NCBI RefSeq assembly: GCF_000758925.1
Contig: NZ_JRNC01000021.1
Location: 1 to 64,000, forward strand
Length of the DNA stretch: 64,000 nucleotides
Direction: 5' to 3'
Source of the DNA: Prevotella sp. S7-1-8
GTDB lineage: Bacteria; Bacteroidota; Bacteroidia; Bacteroidales; Bacteroidaceae
The notes below the pieces were generated by a model, which ran no database searches, was not told where the DNA came from, and saw only the letters and a program-made list of their open reading frames with translations. This document shows, one piece after another, positions 45,236-53,562 of this stretch. The position numbers were made by a program, and so were the translations under genes. Each line of letters begins with the position of its first letter. Within the stretch, counting starts at the first letter, position 1.

Positions 45236-45243
45236 CAAAGATA
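45236..45243 (-). promoter_or_regulatory. Promoter -7 box of pyrK-pyrD (TATCTTTG)
   Basis: Exact TAnnTTTG on the minus strand, giving a leader of about 90 bases. It separates pyrKD from the HTH gene upstream. Confidence 0.6.
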
Positions 45244-45282
45244 GACATTTTTCCGGTGATGATTTAATGATAATAAGAAAAA

Positions 45283-45747
45283 TTATCGCTTGGGTTCAAA
45301 CGTCTCCCACGTCTGATCATCATAGAATATCCTTATCTCTGTTATTTTCCGCACAGGTTTGTCAATATATTTGATAACAGTTTTTTCTTCACCACACGAC
45401 TGCTGGGGTACGGAATTGTCACTTGCCCGCTGTTGACTTTCAAAAAGACTTGGTGCCTGCCGAACAGAATGCGAAGTCGAAATAACCGAATGGTCAACAA
45501 CGTTAGGCGCCATGGACGGAGTGTCACCATCGTCGTTTTTTTTATACATGGAACCTATACCAAATAACAACCATTCAACGGAAATATTTGGAAGACGATC
45601 ATGAATAGACTCTATCATCTGTACTGTTGGTCTCGTCCGGTCATTAAATATTCCACTTAACGATCCTTCTGATATTCCGGTGAACTGTGCGAAATCTTTT
45701 TGAGACATCTTGAGACTTTCCATAATCTCTCTAATTCGATCTTTCAT
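45283..45747 (-). CDS. XRE-family helix-turn-helix protein
   Basis: The protein has 154 residues. Residues 5-62 are a Cro/CI-type helix-turn-helix (MSQKDFAQFTGISEGSLSGI), followed by a linker and a short C-terminal segment (VRKITEIRIFYDDQTWETFE) also seen in Bacteroidetes XRE proteins. It is likely a DNA-binding regulator with unknown targets. It lies upstream of pyrKD on the same strand, but the two are separated by a promoter. Confidence 0.85.
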   Translation of the reverse strand: MKDRIREIMESLKMSQKDFAQFTGISEGSLSGIFNDRTRPTVQMIESIHDRLPNISVEWLLFGIGSMYKKNDDGDTPSMAPNVVDHSVISTSHSVRQAPSLFESQQRASDNSVPQQSCGEEKTVIKYIDKPVRKITEIRIFYDDQTWETFEPKR

Positions 45748-46470
45748 ATACCTAATTTATTATGTCGACAAAGAAAATAGTGGATTAAAACCTTATTTCT
45801 TACGGTTTACAAAATTAAATATTAAAATTCTAATATCCAAACGAAACGCTTGGAAAATTTATATATTTCAATTCACATACGTATAGTCAAAACCCTAAGT
45901 GTCAAATGCAAAAAATGCGCAATGCGTGATTTAAGTTTGCAAATCCAAATTTAGATATGAAATCAAGCGTTAAGCAATACAATAGTCAATAAACACAAGT
46001 GATTGGTTATATTATAAATATTATGCCTCTTTTTTACTTCTAAGCCACAAACATTCGAAAAACTGATGATTTCTAACTCGCTTTTATATATTAACACTTG
46101 ATTAAAGATATGTAAACCCCTGATTTTAAAGATAATGACCAAACTATACACCTCTATATAAAAAACAATTTGCGTTTTCAAACAAACAACCGCTCGTTTG
46201 TATACTCAAATTCGCAAGATTGAACTCGTTAGGTCGACCTGTGATTTGCGTTTGAACATGCGAACGCATGCCCATTTCTTTCAAATTCGATTTTTAAAAT
46301 TACGAAAAGTTAAACGTTGCAAAATGTTAATATTGAATTATTTTGGGGAGATCTTGCAAAATATGCTCATTTCTTGCGTATTTGCCGGCAAGTGGTTATG
46401 TCGTTTAAAATATGCGATTTTTAAGGGTGTTAAAATTGCGTAACTACCCTATTCCATACGAGTTAAGCCT
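45748..46470. other. AT-rich gene-free region
   Basis: About 720 bases with no supported gene. An 81-codon forward frame at 46198-46443 lacks motifs. A GCGTATTTGCCGGCAAG element lies at 46376-46392. Confidence 0.5.
46376..46392 (+). repeat. 17-mer repeat shared with 41078-41094
   Basis: GCGTATTTGCCGGCAAG is exactly repeated in reverse orientation at 41094-41078, in another intergenic region. Confidence 0.7.
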
Positions 46471-46495
46471 AAAAAAGAGCGTCATGGAAACGCTC
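46471..46495 (-). terminator. Intrinsic terminator of holA
   Basis: On the minus strand GAGCGT-TTCCATG-ACGCTC is followed by six T residues, 35 bases after the stop codon. Confidence 0.8.
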
Positions 46496-46529
46496 ATTAT
46501 AGAAGAAAAAGTCAGATTGGGAGATGTTT

Positions 46530-47558
46530 TTAGTGCAAAATATAGAAGATAAGCTCTTTCATTAGGTCTCCCGTAGAGGTGTTCGGATTGTCCAAGCCCT
46601 TACTTTTAGTATCAGTTTCCCTTATCTTGTCCAATATTTCCAACGTTTTCCTACCAGAGTAATTTTTCATACCGGTTATATAGTCTGTGACCCCCCAAAG
46701 GCTTTTCAATTCTATATAATTTGCCACACTCTGTTTGTCTGCCCTATTAGGTGCGTAATAGGCAAGCATCAAGTTTTGAAAGAAATTGAAGAGCAAAGGC
46801 AAAAACGAATATACGGAGCCAGCCTTGGGATTATTGTCAAAATATTTGATAATTTGATTTGCTTTGAAAACGTCTTTGTTTACAATGGCGCTTCGCAGCT
46901 CAAAAGCATTGAAATCTTTGCTCACTCCAATATTCCGCTCCACCATTTCCGGCGACACACAACGATTATCCTCCGGCAATGAGATTAACAGCTTGTCCAA
47001 CTCCGAATGCAATCGGCCAAGATCCGCCCCAATACACTCGGCTATCATGTTAGCGCTTTTTTCGTCTATGGCAACTTTTCGTTTGGAAAGATACGACTGC
47101 ACATATCCTGGTAGTTGCCATTCTCTAAGTTTTTTGCTTTCAAAAACCAATCCTACCTTTTCAACTCCAGACATAAACTTGGTACGACGGTTGATGGTCC
47201 CGTTCTTGTAACAAATGACAAGTATGGTTTTCGGTTGCGGGTTTTTGACATACTTTTCCAACTTCTCTATCGACTTCATACCTTGCGCTTCCTTCACAAT
47301 AATCACGCGCGCCGGAGCCGTCATGGGGTATTGCATAGCCAAGTCTGTCAGTTGAGCCGCGTTTGTGTCCAGGCCATAAACCACAATTTGATCGAAAGCT
47401 TGCTGGTCCGGTTTCAAAACATGATTTTGTATATAGTCGCTAATCTGGTCTATGTAATAAGATTCGTCACCCATCAGGACATAAACTGGCAAGAAACGAC
47501 CAGCTTTCAACTCACGCATGATCGCGTCGAAAGATTGCGTTGCTTTCTTTTCAGGCAT
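46530..47558 (-). CDS. holA: DNA polymerase III delta subunit
   Basis: It opens the sliding clamp as part of the clamp loader during replication. The protein has 342 residues. The HolA pattern is seen in FLPVYVLMGDESYYIDQISD at 17-36, in the VIIVKEAQGMK and TILVICYKNG strands, and in the C-terminal helical part with GSVYSFLPLLFNFFQNLMLAYYA. It is divergent from the HsdR-N gene and shares the promoter repeat at 47595-47636. Confidence 0.92.
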   Translation of the reverse strand: MPEKKATQSFDAIMRELKAGRFLPVYVLMGDESYYIDQISDYIQNHVLKPDQQAFDQIVVYGLDTNAAQLTDLAMQYPMTAPARVIIVKEAQGMKSIEKLEKYVKNPQPKTILVICYKNGTINRRTKFMSGVEKVGLVFESKKLREWQLPGYVQSYLSKRKVAIDEKSANMIAECIGADLGRLHSELDKLLISLPEDNRCVSPEMVERNIGVSKDFNAFELRSAIVNKDVFKANQIIKYFDNNPKAGSVYSFLPLLFNFFQNLMLAYYAPNRADKQSVANYIELKSLWGVTDYITGMKNYSGRKTLEILDKIRETDTKSKGLDNPNTSTGDLMKELIFYILH

Positions 47559-47594
47559 AGTTTATCGCTATTTTTAAAAGTATCTTCATGCGAT

Positions 47595-47636
47595 TTATTA
47601 TCTTTGCACTATCAAAAACTCATGCAAAGATAATAA
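47595..47636. promoter_or_regulatory. 14-bp inverted repeat carrying face-to-face promoters
   Basis: TTATTATCTTTGCA (47595-47608) and TGCAAAGATAATAA (47623-47636) are exact reverse complements, 14 bases apart. Each contains TATCTTTG: the left at 47599-47606 points right (HsdR-N gene), the right at 47632-47625 points left (holA). The two starts overlap by a few bases. Confidence 0.7.
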
Positions 47637-47637
47637 A

Positions 47638-48087
47638 ATGATTCCATTAAATCTGCCTTCTTTCAACATAAAATTACAAGGCACGCGAGAGCGTCCGCGC
47701 GTATTTGACATTCTGCGAAGACGCTACGTAGCCCTAACGCCCGAAGAATGGGTACGCCAAAATTTCATACATTATCTTATAGAGAGCCTCAACTATCCCG
47801 CCACCCTGCTTGCCAATGAGATGCGTTTGCAAGTAGGGCAAAAGCGATTGCGCGCCGACAGCGTACTGTTCGACACCGAATTAAAACCCCGTATGATCAT
47901 AGAGTACAAAGCCCCCAATATCGCTATCACCCAAAAAGTCTTTGACCAAATATCCGCATACAATCTCATGCTTCACGCAGATTATCTGATTGTATCAAAT
48001 GGCATGCGTCACTACTGTTGCAAAATGGATTACGACAATAACAGATACCTGTTTATGGACCATATTCCCAAGTACGAAGAAATTTGA
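47638..48087 (+). CDS. Type I restriction HsdR N-terminal-domain protein, solitary
   Basis: The protein has 149 residues that match the nuclease-like HsdR N-terminal domain (HSDR_N_2): LRADSVLFD and MIIEYKAPN supply the Asp and Glu-x-Lys of a PD-(D/E)xK fold. The helicase and specificity parts of type I systems are missing. Such solitary proteins lie next to holA in Bacteroidetes, so they are probably a conserved housekeeping factor rather than part of a restriction system. The ATG follows the promoter repeat by one base. Confidence 0.88.
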   Translation: MIPLNLPSFNIKLQGTRERPRVFDILRRRYVALTPEEWVRQNFIHYLIESLNYPATLLANEMRLQVGQKRLRADSVLFDTELKPRMIIEYKAPNIAITQKVFDQISAYNLMLHADYLIVSNGMRHYCCKMDYDNNRYLFMDHIPKYEEI

Positions 48088-48227
48088 CAAAACACCTTTA
48101 TCTGTCACTCAAGAAACACAACACACGAGCACGACATATCATTACATTGAAGATACATCGTGCTCGTATGTTTATATCATTCTTGGCATTATTGAAATTG
48201 TGCCAAGGATTTCCCTATTTAAAAAAA

Positions 48228-48437
48228 TCAGCCTACAGCATCGTAACCTCTTGTGCTATTATCGCGCAAGATGTCACGCAAACTTTTTTCCACATACTCG
48301 CCATCTTGGTGCGCTGTTGGGTCAGGGTGGTGAGGTTTATCTTCTTCATAATGAAAGTTTTTGTAGTTCATTTCCCCAATTCCCCACAACACTGCGGCCA
48401 TGACAAGAAATGCCACAAATATGAAAGCGATATTCAT
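48228..48437 (-). CDS. Small single-helix membrane protein
   Basis: The protein has 69 residues with one hydrophobic helix (MNIAFIFVAFLVMAAVLWGIG), then a charged C-terminal part with His/Asp/Pro repeats (KPHHPDPTAHQDG). A TATCTTTG promoter lies at 48469-48476 on the same strand, 25 bases upstream of a GACAATAG-preceded ATG. It looks like a real small gene but no family was recognised. Confidence 0.6.
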   Translation of the reverse strand: MNIAFIFVAFLVMAAVLWGIGEMNYKNFHYEEDKPHHPDPTAHQDGEYVEKSLRDILRDNSTRGYDAVG

Positions 48438-48468
48438 TTCTATTGTCTGATTTATTAATTATTTGCTG

Positions 48469-48476
48469 CAAAGATA
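48469..48476 (-). promoter_or_regulatory. Promoter -7 box of the small membrane protein gene
   Basis: TATCTTTG on the minus strand, exact TAnnTTTG. Confidence 0.55.
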
Positions 48477-48693
48477 GCATTTTTTCAGCTAACAAGGGAT
48501 AAGTGAGAGAATATTTTATTAAATTTGCATTAAACAGACGGCGAGGGTCTCGAGCAAAAACCATGTCGTTCTTTTAAACAAATATCACTCGTGACAACGT
48601 TGCGCTCAAGACACGCACATCGATTGCATCGGATCGACACGATGACATCATTTGAAATTAGCGTTGTCACGACATAAGAAAGGAAACGTAGTT

Positions 48694-49512
48694 ATGGCCA
48701 AAATTGGCAGATGGATAGGTGGCGCGTTAGGCCTTATAGTCACTGGCAGCCCCCTTGGCGCCTTAGCGGGGTACGTGTTAGGCTCCCTCTTTGACACCAA
48801 GGATGAAGACGCCAATTTTTCTTTCGGTAACGGAGATACACATTATAGCGGCTCCAATTATCAAGATGACACGAGATGGCAAACTAATCCGTATGGCCAG
48901 CAGCGCAACGACTTTTTGTTTTCGCTGCTCGTCTTGGCCTCTTATATTATCAGAGCCGACAACAAAGTAATGCACTCCGAGATGAATCTTGTACGTCGAT
49001 GGCTACGCGCCAACTTTGGCGAGGCCGGTGCCACCGAGGGCGAACAAATCATTCTAAAACTTTTTGAGCAGCAAAAAATACTTGGAGCTGTCGAATATCG
49101 GAACATTGTGATGAGCAGTTGCCAACAAATCAGGATGTACATGTCTTATGAACAGCGACTTCAACTCCTCAATTTCCTCGTGCTTTTGGCACAGGCCGAT
49201 GGTGTCGTTGTCAATGTCGAAATCCACGCCTTAAAAGAATGTGCTATCCAATTAGGCCTCTCAGAAGCCGACCTCAAATCCATGTTGAGCCTCCAAGATG
49301 CTAACACAAGTCTTGACGCAGCCTACAAAGTCTTAGGCGTGTCGCCCAACGCATCTAACGAGGTGGTAAAACGAGCTTATCGCAAATTGGCATTGCAACA
49401 TCATCCAGACAAGGTTGCCAACCTCGGTGAAGACGTTCGCAAGGCCGCGGTCAAGAAATTTCAAGAAATCAACGCTGCCAAAGATACCATCTGGAAAGCC
49501 CGAGGTTTATAA
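48694..49512 (+). CDS. DnaJ-domain protein with TerB-like domain (DjlA-like)
   Basis: The protein has 272 residues from the ATG at 48694. It starts with a glycine-rich hydrophobic segment (WIGGALGLIVTGSPLGALAGYVLGSLF), probably a membrane anchor. A TerB-like helical domain follows at about 80-200. A J domain at about 205-270 has the HPD motif (ALQHHPDKVAN). It should act as a co-chaperone that delivers DnaK to the membrane. The longer frame from 48652 has no family support. Confidence 0.88.
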   Translation: MAKIGRWIGGALGLIVTGSPLGALAGYVLGSLFDTKDEDANFSFGNGDTHYSGSNYQDDTRWQTNPYGQQRNDFLFSLLVLASYIIRADNKVMHSEMNLVRRWLRANFGEAGATEGEQIILKLFEQQKILGAVEYRNIVMSSCQQIRMYMSYEQRLQLLNFLVLLAQADGVVVNVEIHALKECAIQLGLSEADLKSMLSLQDANTSLDAAYKVLGVSPNASNEVVKRAYRKLALQHHPDKVANLGEDVRKAAVKKFQEINAAKDTIWKARGL

Positions 49513-49943
49513 CGTTACAAGAAACACGGTTTGTTGTAACCCATCAACACCTTATATCCTTAGTACATGTCCCGAAATCCTTTCATTAAGCGTATCTCCA
49601 TATCCGCCCTTTTACGCTTATTGGTTATAGGGTAGTTCTTAAAAGATTCCATCGTTTAGAAGAGGCCTTGGATAACGCCTTGCCTTCTTCGTGTTTCCAT
49701 TCGCCTCGAAATCCAAGTCCGTCCATCTGCCTCGTTATTTTCCACGCCTCCTTGCATCTTTCGCTTTCCAAACAAAACCAAAGTCTGCCAAGGCTAATTA
49801 TACCAATATCATGCGCCCGACAACTACGCGACGTCTCCCTCGAGTTGGCTGGCGGAATGTTGAAAGTAAATAATATTTTCAAGAAAAATAGCGAAAAAAC
49901 TAAAATTTAACACAGCGACTTGTAAATTTTACAAAAGTTTTAT
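49513..49943. other. Intergenic region
   Basis: No gene seen. It ends in a promoter at 49944-49951 for the barrel gene. Confidence 0.5.
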
Positions 49944-49951
49944 TATCTTTG
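49944..49951 (+). promoter_or_regulatory. Promoter -7 box of the multi-barrel protein gene
   Basis: TATCTTTG, with CTTG at 49919-49922 (21-base spacer). The leader is about 150 bases, unusually long for this window. Confidence 0.6.
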
Positions 49952-50099
49952 TAAAACATCAACGACATGGCGTTAAATAGGTTTCAAGTTTGGGCACACG
50001 GCCGTCCACCCTTTCCCCAAGCATAAACCATACACATGCGTTATATGAATATTCTTTCATTTACATCCCAATTATCAAATTAACATAAAACGTTCAGCA

Positions 50100-52460
50100 A
50101 TGAAAAAAAACATTACGAAAACACTTTCCTTAGCAGGCATGCTGCTGTTGGGAAGCCTCAAATCAGCGGCGCAAGTCAATGACGTGTCTTTCATCGTGTC
50201 TCCCGCCGCGGAGCACATTTGGTGGGACAAGGATCTTTCCATTGACAACATGCCGCTATACGGTGGCAAAATTGGATTCGGTTTCGGGCCGCTCTTTGAG
50301 TTGCGGGCATTCTATTTGCGTGGCAACGATGCCAACGCCAAAGTGCGCTTGGAAAACTGGCGCGCGGACAAGTTATGGCCTGCCAATATCAAAGACACCA
50401 AATTAGACTTGACAAAATATGGCGGAGAGCTGAAGCTCAACTTGTGGAAAAACGCGTTCTTTACGCCATACCTCACAGCGGGGGCCGGTGTGCAAACCAT
50501 GAAGTACAACAGCTACAAGGGCGACGTCTCGATGACAGTCGTACCCATGAAAGACGAACAGCTTTTCGTGGCACTTGGCGTGGGAGCCAAGTTCAACCTT
50601 GGCAGTCGCACAGCGCTCGCCCTCGAGGCCAAGAACACCATGTTCAACGCCAGCGAGGGAAGCTATCTCATGCGTCCAGAATACAACAAGGCCGATGGCG
50701 GAAACCATCTATACAATTGGACAGCGGGCGCGACGCTCGATTTTTATTTGGGCGGAACCACCGACAATAGCGGCGACGCCATCAGCCGCGAATACCGCGA
50801 CCTTTTCTCCGGCGGTTTCAAAGGCTTGAAATTCGTTGTGGAGCCAGCCATGGCTTACATCAATTTTGACAAGGACATGCCCATGACCGACACCTATTTA
50901 TTAGGAGGCAGCGCGGGGTTTGACCTCTCTTCGCTCGTAGGCGTCAGGGGATTCTACTATCAAGCCAACAAAGAGGCTGACAAGCTGTCATTGTCGTTCA
51001 ACAAGCATCTGGCCCTCTATGGTGGCAACATCATCACCCGATTAAACTTCCCAAGAGGCATCAATCCCTATTTGCAACTCGGTGGAGGTTACATGAACGT
51101 GGGCGACAAGTACACTGACAAGAGAGGTAGCTCGGCAGCTGAAAGCTCCGCCTTCGTGTTTGGAGGCGCGGGTGTAGAGATACCTTTGTCAAGGTACGTG
51201 GCTCTCTTTGGTACCGCAAATGCCCTGTTCACCACGGAGAAAGGCGTAAACGAAGAAGACATCCAAAATACAAGCCACATCAACACCAGCGTGATGTACA
51301 ACGCAGGCTTAAGGCTCAATCTTGGCATGGCAGCCAACGGCGAGAAAAAATACAAGAGATACCTCAACCGCAGGCTTGACGCTCAACGCGAGGCATTAAA
51401 CGAAAAGATCAACGAGCTGAGAGCGAATTACGACGAACAAATTGACAATTATGACAAGAAGATCTCTGATTATGATACCAAGATCTCCGAATACGACCAG
51501 CAGATAGCACGGTATGAAGAGCGCGTCAACGCCCTCAAAGCCGACTACGAGAAGCGCATTGGCAAATTAGACAGAGATTTGGATCAGGCGTTAAAGGCCA
51601 ACGACACCATCCGGGTGGCAGAGCTCGCGCGTTTGAGAGACCGCGACAAGCAAGAACTCGAAGGGATTGAAAACGACGAGTTGGCCATGAAGAGAAAAAT
51701 GATCTGCGAGCTTGGGCAAAACCATGGCAACAGCATGAAAATGACACGCGGCGAGCTCAACGAATTGGTGGGCCGCATCATAAGAGAAGCCAGGGAATGC
51801 GCTCGTTGCGGCGACTACGGCTACAGCTACGAGCAGCCACAACCACCGTACCGCTCTGTCGCTCCATCGCAAGTATTGGAACCCGTCCAAAACAACGAGA
51901 CCGAACTTCTGAGAAGAGAGCTTCGCGTCGTGAACGAGAAATTGGACAAGGTCATCAGCCAAGGGAACAATGGCAAAACCACCGTTATATATGGAGACAA
52001 CGCCACGCCAAGAACAGAGTTGGCGCCCGCGACAGTGTATAACGAAGGAGCGTACCACCCCGCCACCGGCAATCACTTCAAGCTTAACCGTGTCAGCGTG
52101 TTCACAGGATTGGGCTTTGGCGACTTGACCGCGTGGAACGTTGGCGTAAGAGGATACATGCAGGTAGCCTCCACCAATTTGGATTTCGTACCCGAGCTGT
52201 ACGCGTCCATGGCAGACAAAAGCGGAATGGGCGTCTCCGCCAACATCATTTACAATTTCAAGATCAACTCTTTGGGCAAGTTCACGCCCTACGCAGGTTT
52301 CGGTCTTGGCATTTTCCACGGCAAAGACACGCATTTTGGCTCCAACATAATCGTTGGCGTCAGCACCAACATGCTTGGCGGAAAAGTATTTGCGGACTAC
52401 TCCGCACGCAGCCTAACCAAACAAAACCAAGTGGCTATAGGCTATTCATTCGTATTCTAA
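50100..52460 (+). CDS. Outer-membrane protein with three barrel-like parts and a coiled coil
   Basis: The protein has 786 residues with a signal peptide ending SAAQ. Two barrel-like parts with repeated strands follow: about 30-220 (ending LDFYLGGTTDNSG) and about 235-425 (VEPAMAYINFDKD ... LNLGMA), which look like duplicates. A coiled coil spans about 430-590, with heptad-like NYDKKISDYDTKISEYDQQIA repeats. After a Pro/Gln-rich linker, a third strand-rich part runs from about 660 to the end (VAIGYSFVF). The coiled coil may cross the periplasm. I do not recognise the family. It is followed 12 bases later by an OmpA protein. Confidence 0.75.
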   Translation: MKKNITKTLSLAGMLLLGSLKSAAQVNDVSFIVSPAAEHIWWDKDLSIDNMPLYGGKIGFGFGPLFELRAFYLRGNDANAKVRLENWRADKLWPANIKDTKLDLTKYGGELKLNLWKNAFFTPYLTAGAGVQTMKYNSYKGDVSMTVVPMKDEQLFVALGVGAKFNLGSRTALALEAKNTMFNASEGSYLMRPEYNKADGGNHLYNWTAGATLDFYLGGTTDNSGDAISREYRDLFSGGFKGLKFVVEPAMAYINFDKDMPMTDTYLLGGSAGFDLSSLVGVRGFYYQANKEADKLSLSFNKHLALYGGNIITRLNFPRGINPYLQLGGGYMNVGDKYTDKRGSSAAESSAFVFGGAGVEIPLSRYVALFGTANALFTTEKGVNEEDIQNTSHINTSVMYNAGLRLNLGMAANGEKKYKRYLNRRLDAQREALNEKINELRANYDEQIDNYDKKISDYDTKISEYDQQIARYEERVNALKADYEKRIGKLDRDLDQALKANDTIRVAELARLRDRDKQELEGIENDELAMKRKMICELGQNHGNSMKMTRGELNELVGRIIREARECARCGDYGYSYEQPQPPYRSVAPSQVLEPVQNNETELLRRELRVVNEKLDKVISQGNNGKTTVIYGDNATPRTELAPATVYNEGAYHPATGNHFKLNRVSVFTGLGFGDLTAWNVGVRGYMQVASTNLDFVPELYASMADKSGMGVSANIIYNFKINSLGKFTPYAGFGLGIFHGKDTHFGSNIIVGVSTNMLGGKVFADYSARSLTKQNQVAIGYSFVF

Positions 52461-52472
52461 AAATCACCACAC

Positions 52473-53405
52473 ATGCAAAAAAAGTTTAGTCTGGCAGCAT
52501 TAGCCTTTCTCGCTTTACCTATCTCTCACGCAGGCGCGACCCCCACACATGGGTCGCTGCCTGTTGGAGAAGACACGATCATCGTGGATCGAAACGAGCT
52601 GATAGACGTGCTTAGAGGCGTAGCGGCCAGCGAAATGAGAAGATGGCACAGGCCTGCCAGAAGCTCTTCGCAATATGAAAACCGGCCTTATCAACAAGGC
52701 GAGACCATGCCAGTTTACAACACCGTCTCAAAACAGGTGGAGTATGTTCCAGTTTATGTGCCGCGATATACAAGGCAACAACCTTACCTTACATACGAGC
52801 CGGCGCAAAATTCGCTATCAAAAAGCGTCAAAGACAACGAGCCCCGGCAGACAGAACGTCTCCAAAAGCAAATTGACGAACTGCGAAAGCAGATAGAGAC
52901 ACTTGGCAAGACCGTACAAGATTCTGCCATCAAACAGCAAATGGACTCTTTGGAGGAGCGTATCAACACGATCCGCGCCGAAAAAGACACGGTCGTCATA
53001 TCCAACAACCTTGTGGGAAACGAGGCGGAAAATGTAATTGAGCGACATGCGGACGAGCCGGGTCAGGCCTCAAAAATGGCACTTTTCGACACCAACATAC
53101 GACAAGTGTTTTTTGAGATCTCGTCCAACCAGCTCACCAATGAGGCAACACGCACACTCAAGACCGTGGCCGAGATGATGAGAGAAAATAGAGATTTGAA
53201 AGTAGAGCTGACAGGCTTCTCAAGCAAGGACGGCCCCAAGGCTTTCAATCGAGACCTTGCCATGCGACGCATGAAAAGCGTCAAGGACTTTCTGCTCCAC
53301 AACGGAGTTGACGCTCGCCAGATCAGCGCAATGTCATACGGCATAGATAAACAATCGGACATGAGCACTTACGCGCGCAGAGTGGAGCTCTGCGTCTCAT
53401 TGTAA
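52473..53405 (+). CDS. OmpA-family protein
   Basis: The protein has 310 residues with a signal peptide ending SHAGA. Residues 130-170 are coiled-coil. The OmpA-like peptidoglycan-binding domain is at about 200-305 (FFEISSNQLTNEATRTLKTVAEMM, LTGFSSKDGPKAFNRDLAMRRMKSVKDFL). The Arg that binds diaminopimelate is present (LAMRRM), but the usual Asp before the Gly (TDxxG) is replaced by SSKDG. It is coupled to the preceding gene and probably anchors it to the cell wall. Confidence 0.88.
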   Translation: MQKKFSLAALAFLALPISHAGATPTHGSLPVGEDTIIVDRNELIDVLRGVAASEMRRWHRPARSSSQYENRPYQQGETMPVYNTVSKQVEYVPVYVPRYTRQQPYLTYEPAQNSLSKSVKDNEPRQTERLQKQIDELRKQIETLGKTVQDSAIKQQMDSLEERINTIRAEKDTVVISNNLVGNEAENVIERHADEPGQASKMALFDTNIRQVFFEISSNQLTNEATRTLKTVAEMMRENRDLKVELTGFSSKDGPKAFNRDLAMRRMKSVKDFLLHNGVDARQISAMSYGIDKQSDMSTYARRVELCVSL

Positions 53406-53423
53406 AAGTACATTACCTATTAT

Positions 53424-53498
53424 AAAAATGCCACTTGCGCGGTTTTCAACGAGGTCTCCGTGGAGACATGATTGAAAACGCCGCAAGTGGCATTTTTT
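53424..53498 (+). terminator. Intrinsic terminator after the OmpA gene
   Basis: AAAAATGCCACTTGC... pairs with ...GCAAGTGGCATTTTTT (a one-base slip in the middle), and GTCTCC-GT-GGAGAC forms a second stem in the loop. Confidence 0.85.
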
Positions 53499-53562
53499 AA
53501 CAAGACCTATTCAAGAGACTTGATTGTAGGCCCTTGAAGACAAGCCGTCATTTAACAATGGC

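Noticed and set aside
46198-46443. Forward 81-codon frame
   Set aside because: No ribosome binding site, domain or membrane segment; the AT-rich sequence gives random open frames.
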